Source: Pirellulales bacterium
GTDB taxonomy: Bacteria; Planctomycetota; Planctomycetia; Pirellulales; JAICIG01
Direction: 5' to 3'
DNA length: 49,725 nt
Assembly: GCA_025927475.1 (NCBI GenBank)
Contig: JAICLL010000028.1
Span: 1 to 49,725 of the forward strand
The notes beneath the pieces are model-generated. The model searched no databases. It was not told where the DNA came from and saw only the letters and a program-made list of their open reading frames with translations. Positions within the stretch are counted from its first letter, which is position 1. Each line of letters begins with the position of its first letter. This document shows, piece after piece, positions 18,146 through 26,978 of this stretch. The position numbers were made by a program, and so were the translations under genes.

Positions 18146-19039
18146 ATGAACATCGACTGGCAAGGCGTCTTTCCGGCCGCGACAACGCAATTCAAAACAG
18201 ACGGCGCGCTGGATATTCCTTCCACGCTCAAGCACGTCGAGGCAATGATCGAAGCCGGCATTCACGGCGTGATCATGCTCGGCACGGTGGGCGAGAATTG
18301 CTCGCTGGAATACGGCGAGAAAATCGAGCTGCTGCGGGCGACGGTCGACCATGTGGCGGGCCGCATTCCGGTGCTCAGCGGCGTGGCCGAGTACACCACG
18401 GCGTTGGCGAGTCGATTCGCCGCCGACGCCCAACGTGCCGGCGCCGGCGGCCTGATGGTCTTGCCGGCCATGGTCTATAAGGGCGACCGTCGCGAGACGC
18501 TGGCCCACTTTCGCTCCGTCGCGCGAGCGAGCGAGTTGCCCATCATGTGTTACAACAACCCGGTCAGCTACGGCGTCGATCTCACGCCCGACATGTTTCG
18601 CGAGCTGGCCGACGAGCCACGGCTGGTGGCCATCAAAGAGTCGTCTGAAAACCCGCGGCGGATCACCGACCTGATCAATCTTTGCGGCGATCGCTATCTG
18701 CTATTCTGCGGTGTCGACGATCTGGTATTCGAGAGCGTACTGTTGGGCGCGCAGGGCTGGGTGTCGGGCTTGGTGAATGCGTTTCCCCGCGAGAACCGGC
18801 GGCTGTGGGACCTGCTTGCCGCCGGCAAACTCGACGAGGCCCGCCGGCTCTATCGCTGGTATACGCCGCTGTTGCACCTCGACACGCATCCCAAACTGGT
18901 GCAGTACATTAAGCTGGCCGCGGCCGAGTGTGGTTATGGCAGCGAGAGAGTGCGCCCGCCGCGTTTGCCGCTGACGGGCGAAGAGCGAGAGCGCGTCATG
19001 GCGATCATCCGCGAGGCGCTGCGAACGCGGCCCACCTGA
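18146..19039 (+). CDS. Dihydrodipicolinate synthase family (DapA/NanA-like) lyase
   Basis: The 297-residue TIM-barrel protein belongs to the pyruvate-dependent class I aldolase family that includes DapA, N-acetylneuraminate lyase and related dehydratases. The Schiff-base lysine is K164 (VAIKESSE), the conserved tyrosine is Y136 (MCYNNP), and the carboxylate-binding GTxGE-type motif is LGTVGENCSL. Sequence alone does not separate lysine biosynthesis from sugar-acid or hydroxyproline catabolism, and no lysine-pathway gene is adjacent. The start MNIDWQGVFPA follows a short Shine-Dalgarno-like GGAGG. A GC hairpin near 19050-19070 follows the stop. Confidence 0.85.
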   Translation: MNIDWQGVFPAATTQFKTDGALDIPSTLKHVEAMIEAGIHGVIMLGTVGENCSLEYGEKIELLRATVDHVAGRIPVLSGVAEYTTALASRFAADAQRAGAGGLMVLPAMVYKGDRRETLAHFRSVARASELPIMCYNNPVSYGVDLTPDMFRELADEPRLVAIKESSENPRRITDLINLCGDRYLLFCGVDDLVFESVLLGAQGWVSGLVNAFPRENRRLWDLLAAGKLDEARRLYRWYTPLLHLDTHPKLVQYIKLAAAECGYGSERVRPPRLPLTGEERERVMAIIREALRTRPT

Positions 19040-19091
19040 GCCCGACGGGCAACGGGCAGCCACTGGCTGTTCCGCGCTTAGGAATCGTTCG

Positions 19092-19946
19092 CTAATGTGC
19101 TGCCGTGCCCACATATCGGCCTTGCTCGGGCACGGCAAGATTGTCGAAGTCGCGGGCCAAGGTGTGCAGTGCCAACCGCATTTCGGGGCCGAGCAACGCG
19201 CGGCCATGTCCCGTGACCGCGAGATCCGGATCGAGTGCCGCCAGCCGTTCGACCGACTCGTGCGCCGCCTGCCAATCGGTGGTGTAGTACTTAGGCGGGC
19301 CGTGAATCTCGGTACGCTGGATGGCGACGGCGTACGCCGATTCTTGGTTGGTGGTGATGAAGGCGTCGCCCGCAATCAGGGTGCGGTCGAGATCGCGGAA
19401 CAAGGAGATGTGCCCGCGCGTGTGACCCGGTGTATGAATCCATCGCCAGCCCGGCATGGCCGGAACACTGCCATCAGGCGGCAGCGGCCGTAGCCAGCGA
19501 CTGACGTCGATGGGCCCTCGTGGATAAAACCGCGAAAGGACCGACATCAGGCCGCCCCCCACCGAAGGATCGGGCGGCGGATAAGGTTGACTGCCGTTCA
19601 AAAAAGGCGACTCCTCGGGGTGGGCAAAGATGGGCACATCCCAGCGATGTGCCAACTCCTCGAGCGCGCCGACGTGATCGAAATGCCCGTGCGTTAAGAT
19701 CATCGCCGCCGGTCGCGCCGCGGGACCGAAGCGGCGCTCGACCGCATCCAAGATAAACGCCGTCGAACCCATGACGCCGGCATCGATCAGGGTCCATTCG
19801 CCCTGGCCGGCGTCTGGCCGCCCCCAATACACCGCGTTGACGATGGCCAGCCGCTGGTAGGCCAGGTCGTCGGCAATTTCGTGCAAAGCGCCTTCGGATT
19901 CCAGATCGGCAAGCGCGGCCGACGAGACAGGAACTTGTTCTTGCAT
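19092..19946 (-). CDS. MBL-fold metallo-hydrolase
   Basis: The 284-residue protein carries the metallo-beta-lactamase-fold signature T-H86-G-H88-F-D90-H91, which binds two metal ions, and a second metal-ligand region HTPGHTRGHISLF. Proteins like this hydrolyse thioesters, lactones or phosphoesters. It resembles the glyoxalase II-like subgroup, but the substrate is unknown. The start MQEQVPVSS is chosen over an in-frame ATG 27 bases upstream because a GGAGA Shine-Dalgarno lies just before it. It is convergent with the DapA-family gene. Confidence 0.85.
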   Translation of the reverse strand: MQEQVPVSSAALADLESEGALHEIADDLAYQRLAIVNAVYWGRPDAGQGEWTLIDAGVMGSTAFILDAVERRFGPAARPAAMILTHGHFDHVGALEELAHRWDVPIFAHPEESPFLNGSQPYPPPDPSVGGGLMSVLSRFYPRGPIDVSRWLRPLPPDGSVPAMPGWRWIHTPGHTRGHISLFRDLDRTLIAGDAFITTNQESAYAVAIQRTEIHGPPKYYTTDWQAAHESVERLAALDPDLAVTGHGRALLGPEMRLALHTLARDFDNLAVPEQGRYVGTAAH

Positions 19947-20068
19947 GGCGGTTCTCCTTTTCAGGCAAGGCAACGACCATCACGCAATCCACATACCCGT
20001 GCCTCACGCGATTCGGACGAAATGGCGTCCGAATGGAAAGGCCGCGGGCGCCGATTTTGCGTTCTGAT

Positions 20069-21001
20069 TCAACCATCGCAGCGCTCGCAGGTTACGGGGG
20101 GCTCGATCGTCTGCGATAAGTTCATACGCGCCAATCGATCGGCGCGGGCGCGGGAACATGTGGGGCAATCGAAAAGACGTTCAATATCCCATAAATCGAC
20201 CAATACCCGCCCCTGGTTCAACGCCAGGCCCTCGGAGAGCGATCGCTCGAGCGAGGGCAAGGCGGGCGGAGCGAATTCTCCCGCGGCGTGTAACTGGTCC
20301 ATGATCCCGTTGCCACCTCGCGTGGGGATGATCGCGCAGCACTCCACGCCCCGCTGAAACGCCCAGCCGACCGAGCGAACCGCCCATTCCAGGCCCGATC
20401 GTTCGTCAAGAAACGGCGGCCGGAGCAAAATGAACGCTCGAATGTTGATCTCGTGATTTCGCAAGAAGTCGGCGGCCCGCGCAAAATCGTCGAGCGTCAT
20501 TTGTTTGTTTAAGCGCGGCAGCACCTCGGGGTGAATCGTTTCCAGGCCCATCGCCACTTCCAGCGGTTTGCCGAGCAAGTCGCGAAAACGCACGCACGCC
20601 TCACCGCAAAGCTTGGGATGATTCTCCACGACGACGCGCTCAAATTGCCGCACGCGGTCGGCGATGGCCGGATGGTCAGCAGGCGGCACCGCCGCGGCAT
20701 CGAAAAAGTTGCCGCTGTTGTAGAGCTTGACGTGCCGAGCGGCGGGCAGCCGGCTGAGGGCAAAGTCAATTTGCTCGGGCAGGGCGCCGACGGGAACGGA
20801 TTGATCTGTGGTGTTCTTCCACAGATCGCACATCAAGCATCGCCAAGGACACTCGCGATTGGTCAAGAAGATCGTCGCCACATCGACGACGGCTCCACAA
20901 GCGGCTCGTTCGCGTTCGACGTGAAAGGCGTAAGGCCGCCGTGGATCGACGGGGTTCTTCGCCGGCCTCAGCCCCACGATCGATGGTCTCACGGAATTCA
21001 T
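20069..21001 (-). CDS. Radical SAM protein resembling archaeal RaSEA (TIGR01210-like)
   Basis: The 310-residue protein has the cluster motif C51-x3-C55-x2-C58 in RECPWRCLMCDLW, then LYNSGNFFD, a GLETIHPEVLPRLNK block and LRPPFLDE. In my recollection this string of motifs resembles the family containing RaSEA, the radical-SAM partner in archaeal archaeosine tRNA modification, and its bacterial relatives of unknown role. A C-terminal pair of CxxC motifs (CPTC and CERC) suggests a zinc or second cluster site. It starts 4 bp after the stop of the asparagine-synthetase-like gene, so the two form an operon. The start MNSVRPSIVG is chosen to avoid overlapping that gene. Confidence 0.75.
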   Translation of the reverse strand: MNSVRPSIVGLRPAKNPVDPRRPYAFHVERERAACGAVVDVATIFLTNRECPWRCLMCDLWKNTTDQSVPVGALPEQIDFALSRLPAARHVKLYNSGNFFDAAAVPPADHPAIADRVRQFERVVVENHPKLCGEACVRFRDLLGKPLEVAMGLETIHPEVLPRLNKQMTLDDFARAADFLRNHEINIRAFILLRPPFLDERSGLEWAVRSVGWAFQRGVECCAIIPTRGGNGIMDQLHAAGEFAPPALPSLERSLSEGLALNQGRVLVDLWDIERLFDCPTCSRARADRLARMNLSQTIEPPVTCERCDG

Positions 21002-21005
21002 TCCG

Positions 21006-22331
21006 TTACCCGAAGATTTCGGCGAAGGCCCGGCGATAGACGGCCGGGTCGTTGGGCAGCCGAGCACTGAGCAACTCGCGGCGGCCGGCGCCGTGCTGAA
21101 AGCGGCGTTTTTCGAACACCGGCATGGTGATGCCCGTCACGGCCTCGACGCCGCGCCGCACCACCTCGCCCTTCAGAGCGTACAGCTTGTCGTGCCGCCA
21201 ATCCGTCAATTCGATAAAGGGAATGCCCTCGGCCACTTCGATCACGTTGGGCAGGGCATAGGGGCTAAAACCGCAAAAGCCGAGCGTCCGCGCCGGTGCG
21301 TACGACCGCACATGACCGCGGCTCTGACCGCCCGAATACGTCAGCGAGTGCTTGATGGCATCGACGCCCCAACCCTCCTGGTAGAGCATCAGGTTGTTGA
21401 GCACGCTGCGAATGGTCAGTTCTGGATTCTCTTCGATCGGATAATCTTTGAGATTTTCGTCGCCGCCATCTCCATCGACCAGATATTTCCAATCGGGATA
21501 GCGCTGGCGAATGCCGCGGCAAAGAGCCAGCGAGACCGCGGCCGACTGCACGTCGAGCAGTTTGTAATCTTCAATGACGCGCACCGCGTCCAGGCGGTCG
21601 ATGGCTTCGGCGGGCACGTCGATCGTTTCTAAAAACATCCCCAGATCGAGCGAGTCGAGAAACTCGGCGGCCTGCCGCGCGTCGTCGCCCTGGCCGTCGA
21701 TCGATAGCGTAAACGCCTTCAACCGGGCCGGAGATTGACCGCTTGCCAAAAGCAAATGATAAAGCACCAAAAACACCGAGCCCGAATCGATGCCCCCGGA
21801 AAACAGCACGCCCAGGGCGGCGCGCGGGTCGATCTGTTCGAGCCATTTCCGGCACTCGTCGGCCAGCGCCCCGATGTAAGCCCGCCCAATCGCATCGAGA
21901 TCGGCGGGCAGCCGGTTGCGCTGCGGGGTAAGGAATCGCCGGTAAGTCGGGTTTGGATCGGGGCAACCCACCAAGGCAATCTCGACCAGGTGGTGGGCCG
22001 GCGCCATCCGTGTATAGGAAGGATGAAACTGCCCGAGAAGTCCTTCGTCGCGCAGAAAATCGCGGATCGTCTCGATGCGGTCGGCGACGACCAGGCAAGG
22101 CCCTTCGGCCCGCTTGGCGATGAAATAGCGCAGCGGGCGGCCAATCGAACGGGCCATGCGCACGATCTGCCCGCGGCGGTGCACCAGGGCAAACTGACCA
22201 TCGATGCCTCGCACCTGCTCGGGATCTCCCGAGCCAACCCGCTCGATCGCTTCTTCCAGCGACATGTTCAAGATCAGATTGGCCGCGGGGTCGCTCAGAT
22301 CGACCAAGCGTTCGATGGGCGCGGGGTGCAT
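21006..22331 (-). CDS. Asparagine-synthetase-like ATP-PPi amidoligase
   Basis: The 441-residue protein has the PP-loop S178-GGIDS of the asparagine synthase C-terminal domain, which activates a carboxylate as an acyl-adenylate. A second conserved block is LVDGDGGDENLKDYP. The N-terminal 150 residues align with a class-II glutaminase fold (GIDGQFALVHRRG), but the protein begins MHPAPIERL with no N-terminal nucleophilic Cys, so ammonia release from glutamine is unlikely. Such truncated relatives act in natural product or RiPP pathways, for example beta-lactam and lasso peptide cyclases. It is the first gene of a pair with the radical-SAM gene. The real substrate is unknown. Confidence 0.8.
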   Translation of the reverse strand: MHPAPIERLVDLSDPAANLILNMSLEEAIERVGSGDPEQVRGIDGQFALVHRRGQIVRMARSIGRPLRYFIAKRAEGPCLVVADRIETIRDFLRDEGLLGQFHPSYTRMAPAHHLVEIALVGCPDPNPTYRRFLTPQRNRLPADLDAIGRAYIGALADECRKWLEQIDPRAALGVLFSGGIDSGSVFLVLYHLLLASGQSPARLKAFTLSIDGQGDDARQAAEFLDSLDLGMFLETIDVPAEAIDRLDAVRVIEDYKLLDVQSAAVSLALCRGIRQRYPDWKYLVDGDGGDENLKDYPIEENPELTIRSVLNNLMLYQEGWGVDAIKHSLTYSGGQSRGHVRSYAPARTLGFCGFSPYALPNVIEVAEGIPFIELTDWRHDKLYALKGEVVRRGVEAVTGITMPVFEKRRFQHGAGRRELLSARLPNDPAVYRRAFAEIFG

Positions 22332-22496
22332 TGGGGGTGGGGAATGGGGGACAGGGAACAGGGAACAGAACCACTAACCGCTTTACAGCAAATCCTAACT
22401 CTTGCACGTGCGCGGCTCAAGCACGGCACTGACACTTGCCGCGGGCACGTGCGGGAGCTATTCTTCGGCGGAATTGACCGCATTGGCGTATTGAAC

Positions 22497-23063
22497 ATGG
22501 GAATCATCGAAATGCGCCCCAGCTTTTCGCTTCGTGGCCTATTTGCGGCTGTCGCATTTGTCGCCGTCGGCTCCGCGGCGGTGGCGTATCCATCAGATTG
22601 GTGGGCGTCGGGTTTGTTCTCCGTGATGCTGCTGGTGCTGGCGGTGGCAGCGGTCGCCGCTATGCTGTCGCGCGGATCAATGCGCGCCGGAATGTTTGGA
22701 GCAACATGGCTAGGATGTGCGTATTTCGTCTGTGCCTATGGCCCGTGGTTTGATACCCATGTCTCGCCGCAATTGCTGACGAGCCGAATGGCGGAGTGCT
22801 GGCTCGATTACCTCAAAGCGTTGGTGCAGCCTCCGATTGACGGCGCGGTGTCCGTCGGCGGAGGCGGGTGGCGAGTCACCCTTGCTAATGGCACCGTGTA
22901 CTATATGAATGGGCCGGCGGTGCCTGATTCCGAAACGCTCGCGGCAATCGTACACTCGTTGGCGGCACTGCTGTTCGCGTTGCTCGGCGGATTCGTGGGG
23001 CGATGGTTTTATGGCGCCGCGAGGCACGGGGCGCCGAAAACAGACCACGGTGCGCCCCCATGA
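22497..23063 (+). CDS. Membrane protein of unknown function
   Basis: The 188-residue product starts MGIIEMRPSFSLRGLF. The R-P-x-F-S-L-R phrase followed by hydrophobic segments is a recurring N-terminus among planctomycete membrane proteins. About four membrane segments are visible (near residues 13-30, 35-55, 62-80 and 155-175), with a hydrophilic domain of about 75 residues between the third and fourth. An internal ATG at 22512 is an equally possible start. The stop overlaps the ATG of the DUF447 gene by 4 bp, suggesting co-expression. Confidence 0.65.
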   Translation: MGIIEMRPSFSLRGLFAAVAFVAVGSAAVAYPSDWWASGLFSVMLLVLAVAAVAAMLSRGSMRAGMFGATWLGCAYFVCAYGPWFDTHVSPQLLTSRMAECWLDYLKALVQPPIDGAVSVGGGGWRVTLANGTVYYMNGPAVPDSETLAAIVHSLAALLFALLGGFVGRWFYGAARHGAPKTDHGAPP

Positions 23064-23620
23064 TTCTCGAAGGCATGGTCACCACGCTGAACGATGACGG
23101 CAGCGTGAACGTCGCGCCGATGGGACCGCAGGTCGATGCCGGCATGCGTTCGTTCGTGCTGCGGCCCTACCAAACCTCGACGACCTATCAGAATCTGAAG
23201 CGTACGGGCCAAGGCGTGCTGCACGTGACCGACGATGTCGAATTGCTGGCGCGCGCGGCCATCGGCGGTCTGGCGTCTCCGCCGGAATTCGCGCCGGCCG
23301 ACGGCGTCGAAGGCTTCCGCCTGGCAGATTGTTGCCGTTGGTATTCGTTTCGTGTCCGCACACTTGACGACAGCCAGCCCCGCACGACCATTACCGCCGA
23401 AGTAGTGGCCGAGGGACGCGTGCGTGACTTCTTTGGCTTCAACCGAGCCAAGCATGCCGTGGTCGAGGCGGCGATTCTGGCTACCCGCATCGGTCTGTTG
23501 CCCGCGGCGGAAATTCGCAACGAGTTCCAGCGACTCAAAATTCTGGTCGAAAAAACAGGCGGAGGGGCGGAGCAGCGCGCGTTTCAACTCCTCGAGACCC
23601 ACCTGGAGCAACACCTTTAA
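23060..23620 (+). CDS. DUF447 family protein
   Basis: The 186-residue protein matches DUF447, which has a flavin-reductase-like split-barrel fold: ILEGMVTTLNDDGSVNVAPMGP at the N-terminus, LRPYQTSTTYQNL, and FFGFNRAKHAVVEAAILATR at the C-terminus. DUF447 proteins are found in archaea and in bacteria with tetrahydromethanopterin-linked C1 metabolism, where they accompany other pathway genes; the reaction is not established. No other C1 gene is in this window. The start overlaps the upstream membrane-protein stop (ATGA). Confidence 0.85.
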   Translation: MILEGMVTTLNDDGSVNVAPMGPQVDAGMRSFVLRPYQTSTTYQNLKRTGQGVLHVTDDVELLARAAIGGLASPPEFAPADGVEGFRLADCCRWYSFRVRTLDDSQPRTTITAEVVAEGRVRDFFGFNRAKHAVVEAAILATRIGLLPAAEIRNEFQRLKILVEKTGGGAEQRAFQLLETHLEQHL

Positions 23621-23660
23621 TCAGCGACGTCGGCCCCGATTATCCAATGAGCCCGCGGAA

Positions 23661-23715
23661 GCCCGACGCGTAAGCGAGGATCGTGGACCGGCTTTCCCTC
23701 GCTTACGCGTCGGCC
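23661..23715. repeat. Inverted repeat between DUF447 and histidine-kinase genes
   Basis: The left arm GCCCGACGCGTAAGCGAGGA (23661-23680) pairs with the right arm (23695-23715, TCCCTCGCTTACGCGTCGGC) around a 14-base loop. The arrangement matches dispersed palindromes seen in planctomycete genomes. It lies between convergent genes and could also act as a bidirectional transcription barrier, though it has no T-tract. Confidence 0.7.
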
Positions 23716-23760
23716 TACCATGACCCCGTGCGCATGGAAATGCTATTGAATGATTCCGCG

Positions 23761-25158
23761 CTAGGCGACCAGCTCGCTCACCGATAGTTGCCCCGGCAGG
23801 CGCACCTCGAACGTCGCTCCCTGACCTTCGGTGCTGCGGGCCTCGATCGTGCCGCCGTGGGCCGCGACAATCGAGCGGCAAATGCTCAGGCCCAGCCCGT
23901 TGCCGCTGTCGCGGCCGTCTCGCTGGCGCGCTTTGTCGCCCCGATAAAACCGCTCGAACACGTGCGGCAAATCGACGGGCGAGATGCCGGAACCCGTGTC
24001 GCTCACCCGTAACACGACCTGGCCGTCGGCGGGATCGCGGCGCAGCCCCACGTCGATGCGTCCGCCAGGCGGAGTGAACTTCAGGCTGTTGTCGATCAGA
24101 TTGTTGATCACTTGCCGCAGCCGCCCGCCATCGCCGGTCACTTCGACCGGACCGTTGGTGGCCGCGGCCAGCAAGATTCCCCGTTCTTCGGCGGCGCCGC
24201 GAAACATGTCGACCGAGGCGGCCACCAGCTCATCGAGCCGAGCCAGCTCGCGCAGGGCCAATAACTCGCCACCATCGCCTTCGGCCAGCAGCAGTAATTG
24301 GTTGACCAGCACGCCCAACCGGCGGCATTCATCGACGATTTCATAGAGCAGATCTTGATAGGCTTGAGGCGTGCGATCGACGTTCAGGGCCACATCGACC
24401 GAACTTTGAATGGCGGCCAGCGGCGAGCGCAGTTCATGGGCGGCGTTGGCCACAAACTCGCGATTCCGCTTCAAATAGTCGGCAATCAAGTCCAAAAAGC
24501 GGTTGATCGTAATCGAGAGCTGGTCGAGCTGATCGCCCGTGCCGCGAATCGGCAGCCGTTCTTCCATCCGCCGGGGCCTCAACCGGGCGGCGGTATTGAT
24601 GATGCGGACCAGCGGGCGCGTGGCCCGCCCGGCCAGCCAAAACCCGCCCAACGGCGCCAACAAGAGCACCGCCGCCCCCGCAATGGACATCAGCCGCGTC
24701 AGCACCGCCACGTCTTCTTCGATGTTGGCCAGCGAGGCGCCGACTCGCACCTGGTAGGCTGGCACGCCGGAAACCGACATCACATGCTGAGCAACCCGGT
24801 AACTCGCCGTCGTCGACAAACCGGCAGGCCGCGGCTCGCCTTCGACCAGCACCGGCTCGGGCACGTTGCGGGTCGCCCGTACAACGCCGCCCTGCGGATC
24901 GAGCAGCTCGACAAACAGGTCTTGATGGCGGTGAGCGGCGGCTTTGCGGTCGATCTCATTAAACACCGGTTGCAAGTCAGGATACGACTCGCGCACGGCG
25001 TCGGCGATTTCTTCGGCATCCTCGCGCAACTGCTCGTCGGTTTCGCGCAGCAAGGTATGCCGGAGGCCCTCGCGCACGCCCACCAGCGCGCCGACGACGG
25101 TGAGCAGCACCACGGCGGTGTTCCAGGCGGTCAGGCGGAAGCGGAGAGAGCGAAACAT
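23761..25158 (-). CDS. Sensor histidine kinase, two-component system
   Basis: The 465-residue inner-membrane kinase has a first membrane segment near residues 12-30, a periplasmic sensor of about 120 residues, and a second membrane segment ending AGRATRPLVRII that leads into a HAMP domain. Then come the phospho-acceptor H-box (NAAHELRSPLAAI), the N-box (NNLIDNSLKFTPP), G1 (VSDTGSGI) and G2 (GNGLGLSI). The start MFRSLRFRLTAWN precedes the first membrane segment; the longer frame upstream runs through an AT-rich repeat and is not real. It is the second gene after its response regulator. The signal sensed is unknown. Confidence 0.93.
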   Translation of the reverse strand: MFRSLRFRLTAWNTAVVLLTVVGALVGVREGLRHTLLRETDEQLREDAEEIADAVRESYPDLQPVFNEIDRKAAAHRHQDLFVELLDPQGGVVRATRNVPEPVLVEGEPRPAGLSTTASYRVAQHVMSVSGVPAYQVRVGASLANIEEDVAVLTRLMSIAGAAVLLLAPLGGFWLAGRATRPLVRIINTAARLRPRRMEERLPIRGTGDQLDQLSITINRFLDLIADYLKRNREFVANAAHELRSPLAAIQSSVDVALNVDRTPQAYQDLLYEIVDECRRLGVLVNQLLLLAEGDGGELLALRELARLDELVAASVDMFRGAAEERGILLAAATNGPVEVTGDGGRLRQVINNLIDNSLKFTPPGGRIDVGLRRDPADGQVVLRVSDTGSGISPVDLPHVFERFYRGDKARQRDGRDSGNGLGLSICRSIVAAHGGTIEARSTEGQGATFEVRLPGQLSVSELVA

Positions 25159-25165
25159 GAGGGAT

Positions 25166-25252
25166 GATGATTTTGGATTTTCGATTTTGGATTCTGGATT
25201 TTCGATGGCCCGAACCGGTCCAAATCGAAAGTCTAAAATCAAAATCCAGAAT
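25166..25252. repeat. AT-rich inverted repeat, copy 1
   Basis: A left tract of GATTTTGGATTTTCGA-type words is followed by complementary words (AAAATCAAAATCCAGAATCG) after a GC-rich loop. It fills the gap between the kinase and the response regulator and supplies the last codons of the regulator gene (RDSGF). Two related copies lie at 25948-26017 and 31098-31172. Confidence 0.75.
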
Positions 25253-25925
25253 CGCGCCGGTCCCGCACCATGTATCCTCTTCCTCGCACGGTCTCAATCA
25301 ACGACTCGTCCTGATTCCGGTCGATCTTGCCGCGCAGCCGATTGACATGGACCTCGATGACGTTGGTGGTGCCTTCCCAATCGGAGTTCCAGAGGTGCTC
25401 GCAGAGCATTTTACGGGTGACGACTTGCCCGGCGTGCCGCATCAGCAGTTCGAGCAAACTGAACTCGGTGGGCGTGAGCTCAACTTCTTCGCCGCCCCGT
25501 CGCACGCGGCGCGTGGCCAGATCGAGCGAGAGCTCGCCGAGGCGCAGCGTGGCCGCCGGCCGGGTGACGCTGCGCCGGCAGACGGCTTCGATGCGGGCCA
25601 TCAATTCGGCCAGGGCGAAAGGCTTTACCATGTAATCGTCGGCCCCGGCGTTCAGTCCTTCCACGCGCTCTTCGACCGAGCCGAGCGCCGTGAGCAGAAT
25701 CACCGGGCAGCGAATGCCTTGACTACGCAGGTTGCGCAAAACATCGAGGCCCGACATGCCCGGCAGCATGATGTCCAGCACGATGGCGTCGAACTGCTGG
25801 CTGGTGGCCAGGGTGAGGCCGCGATCGCCCTGCTTGGCCCAGACGCAGCCGTGGCCGGCTTCGCTGAACCCTTGCCGCAAGGCATTGCCGATTACGCGAT
25901 CGTCTTCGACCACCAAGAGATCCAT
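25239..25925 (-). CDS. OmpR-family response regulator
   Basis: The 228-residue regulator has a receiver domain with acidic pocket residues near D8/D9, phospho-acceptor D51 (FDAIVLDIMLPGMSG) and the conserved lysine in DYMVKPF. A winged-helix DNA-binding domain follows (ELTPTEFSLLELLMRHAG, then EVHVNRLRGKIDR and RGRGYMV). It is phosphorylated by the kinase encoded 80 bp downstream and would control unknown target promoters. The start MDLLVVEDDR is the family start; the longer frame upstream comes from the AT-rich repeat. The last eight residues are encoded inside repeat copy 1. Confidence 0.95.
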   Translation of the reverse strand: MDLLVVEDDRVIGNALRQGFSEAGHGCVWAKQGDRGLTLATSQQFDAIVLDIMLPGMSGLDVLRNLRSQGIRCPVILLTALGSVEERVEGLNAGADDYMVKPFALAELMARIEAVCRRSVTRPAATLRLGELSLDLATRRVRRGGEEVELTPTEFSLLELLMRHAGQVVTRKMLCEHLWNSDWEGTTNVIEVHVNRLRGKIDRNQDESLIETVRGRGYMVRDRRDSGF

Positions 25926-25947
25926 GAGTCGATGTTGAGGCTTGGGT

Positions 25948-26017
25948 CTTGGATTTTCGATTTGGCATCGGCGCCGCGGCACAATCCAAAATCCAACATC
26001 GAAAATCCAAAATCGGC
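25948..26017. repeat. AT-rich inverted repeat, copy 2
   Basis: A left tract (TTGGATTTTCGATTTGG) and right tract (CCAAAATCCAACATCGAAAA) are complementary around a short GC loop. It lies upstream of the response regulator gene and before the divergent small gene at 26084. It has the same word structure as the copies at 25166-25252 and 31098-31172. Confidence 0.75.
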
Positions 26018-26083
26018 TCCACTATCTTATCGCGCCCGGTCGCCAATTGCATCTTCTTTCGGCTCATGCTACCTTGTCTGGCT

Positions 26084-26350
26084 ATGAACAAGGACGAAAT
26101 ACTCGCGAAAGTCGCCTCGGGCGAATTGAAGATCGACGAAGCCTCGAAGCTGCTGGCCGATGCCGAGGCGCCCAAGCGCGGCCAGCTTTATTGCAAAGTC
26201 AGCGAAAAGGGCGCTGTGAGCGTCTACGGCTTGCAGCGGATGCCGGTCACGCTGTATGTCGAGCAATGGGAGCGGCTGCTCGACTTTGGCGACGAAGTTC
26301 GGCAGTTTTTGAAGGACAACGACGCCAAGCTCAAGCGGAAAGAACGGTAA
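26084..26350 (+). CDS. Small SHOCT-like protein of unknown function
   Basis: The 88-residue protein begins MNKDEILAKVASGELKIDEA. The short helical motif (ILxKVASGELxxxEASKLL) resembles the SHOCT/short C-terminal type oligomerisation helices found at protein ends. The rest (LYCKVSEKGAVSVYGLQRM, then VTLYVEQWERLLDF) matches small proteins I recall from planctomycetes, without known function. The longer in-frame reading from 25949 starts inside the AT-rich repeat and is rejected. Confidence 0.7.
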   Translation: MNKDEILAKVASGELKIDEASKLLADAEAPKRGQLYCKVSEKGAVSVYGLQRMPVTLYVEQWERLLDFGDEVRQFLKDNDAKLKRKER

Positions 26351-26411
26351 GCTTAGTTAAAGGCACGGGTACGCCCCTGGCAGGACATCGGGGCTTCGGC
26401 GGGAGCGCTGA

Positions 26412-26978
26412 CTAGGCTATTTCTGCCTCGGTCTGTATCCGCTGCCAAAGCGGTTCGACCTGCAGCCGCCTCACCCAATCCTGAAGGTAGTGCAGATCCA
26501 GCGCGCCGTACTGCACCTCATACACGCGCAGCGCATCGCGGAATTGCTTCTCGCTGCCACCCGACAGCCGACACCAGCGCAGCTTGGCCAGGATCGTGTC
26601 TTCAGCGCTCGAGAGGTTGATTTCGAGGTCTTCGAAGCTCCGCCGCTGTCTCCGCTGAAATCTGGCCAGATCGAACGGTTCCGGCGTGAGGATCCAGAAG
26701 TCGACTTTGTCGCCATGCACCACGTCGAGCAGATTGAACATGCTCTGGTGATCCAATGCCTCGTGGATGCTCTCGGGCGAAAGATAGAAGTCCGGGGCCG
26801 TAAACGCCTGCAGTAACGCGGGTACGTTAGCCTGCTGCAATGCGACGACAAGATCAACGTCATGCGTTGAACGCGGCTCGCCCAGCAAACTTGAAGCGAT
26901 CGAGCCGGTCACCATGTATGGGATGCCATGTTCATCCAATACGCGAACTACCGTTTTCAGTAATTCTGATTGTGACAC
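26412..26978 (-). CDS. Nucleotidyltransferase-like protein (AbiEii/DUF6036-like)
   Basis: The 188-residue protein carries the minimal nucleotidyltransferase pattern MVTGSIASSLLGEPRSTHDVDLVV: the GS motif, then D-x-D metal ligands. A KLRW segment follows the domain (AEDTILAKLRWCRLSGGSEKQ). Proteins of this kind transfer NMP to a target, and some act as toxin or antitoxin components. Its start overlaps the upstream small gene by 22 bp, so translation is coupled. It may be one half of a toxin-antitoxin-like module, but this is inference. Confidence 0.75.
   Translation of the reverse strand: MSQSELLKTVVRVLDEHGIPYMVTGSIASSLLGEPRSTHDVDLVVALQQANVPALLQAFTAPDFYLSPESIHEALDHQSMFNLLDVVHGDKVDFWILTPEPFDLARFQRRQRRSFEDLEINLSSAEDTILAKLRWCRLSGGSEKQFRDALRVYEVQYGALDLHYLQDWVRRLQVEPLWQRIQTEAEIA

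Noticed and set aside
20069..22331. A lasso-peptide or other RiPP cluster around the synthetase-like gene
   Set aside because: I see no precursor peptide, no transglutaminase-like protease and no exporter nearby. The pair is reported as being of unknown function instead.
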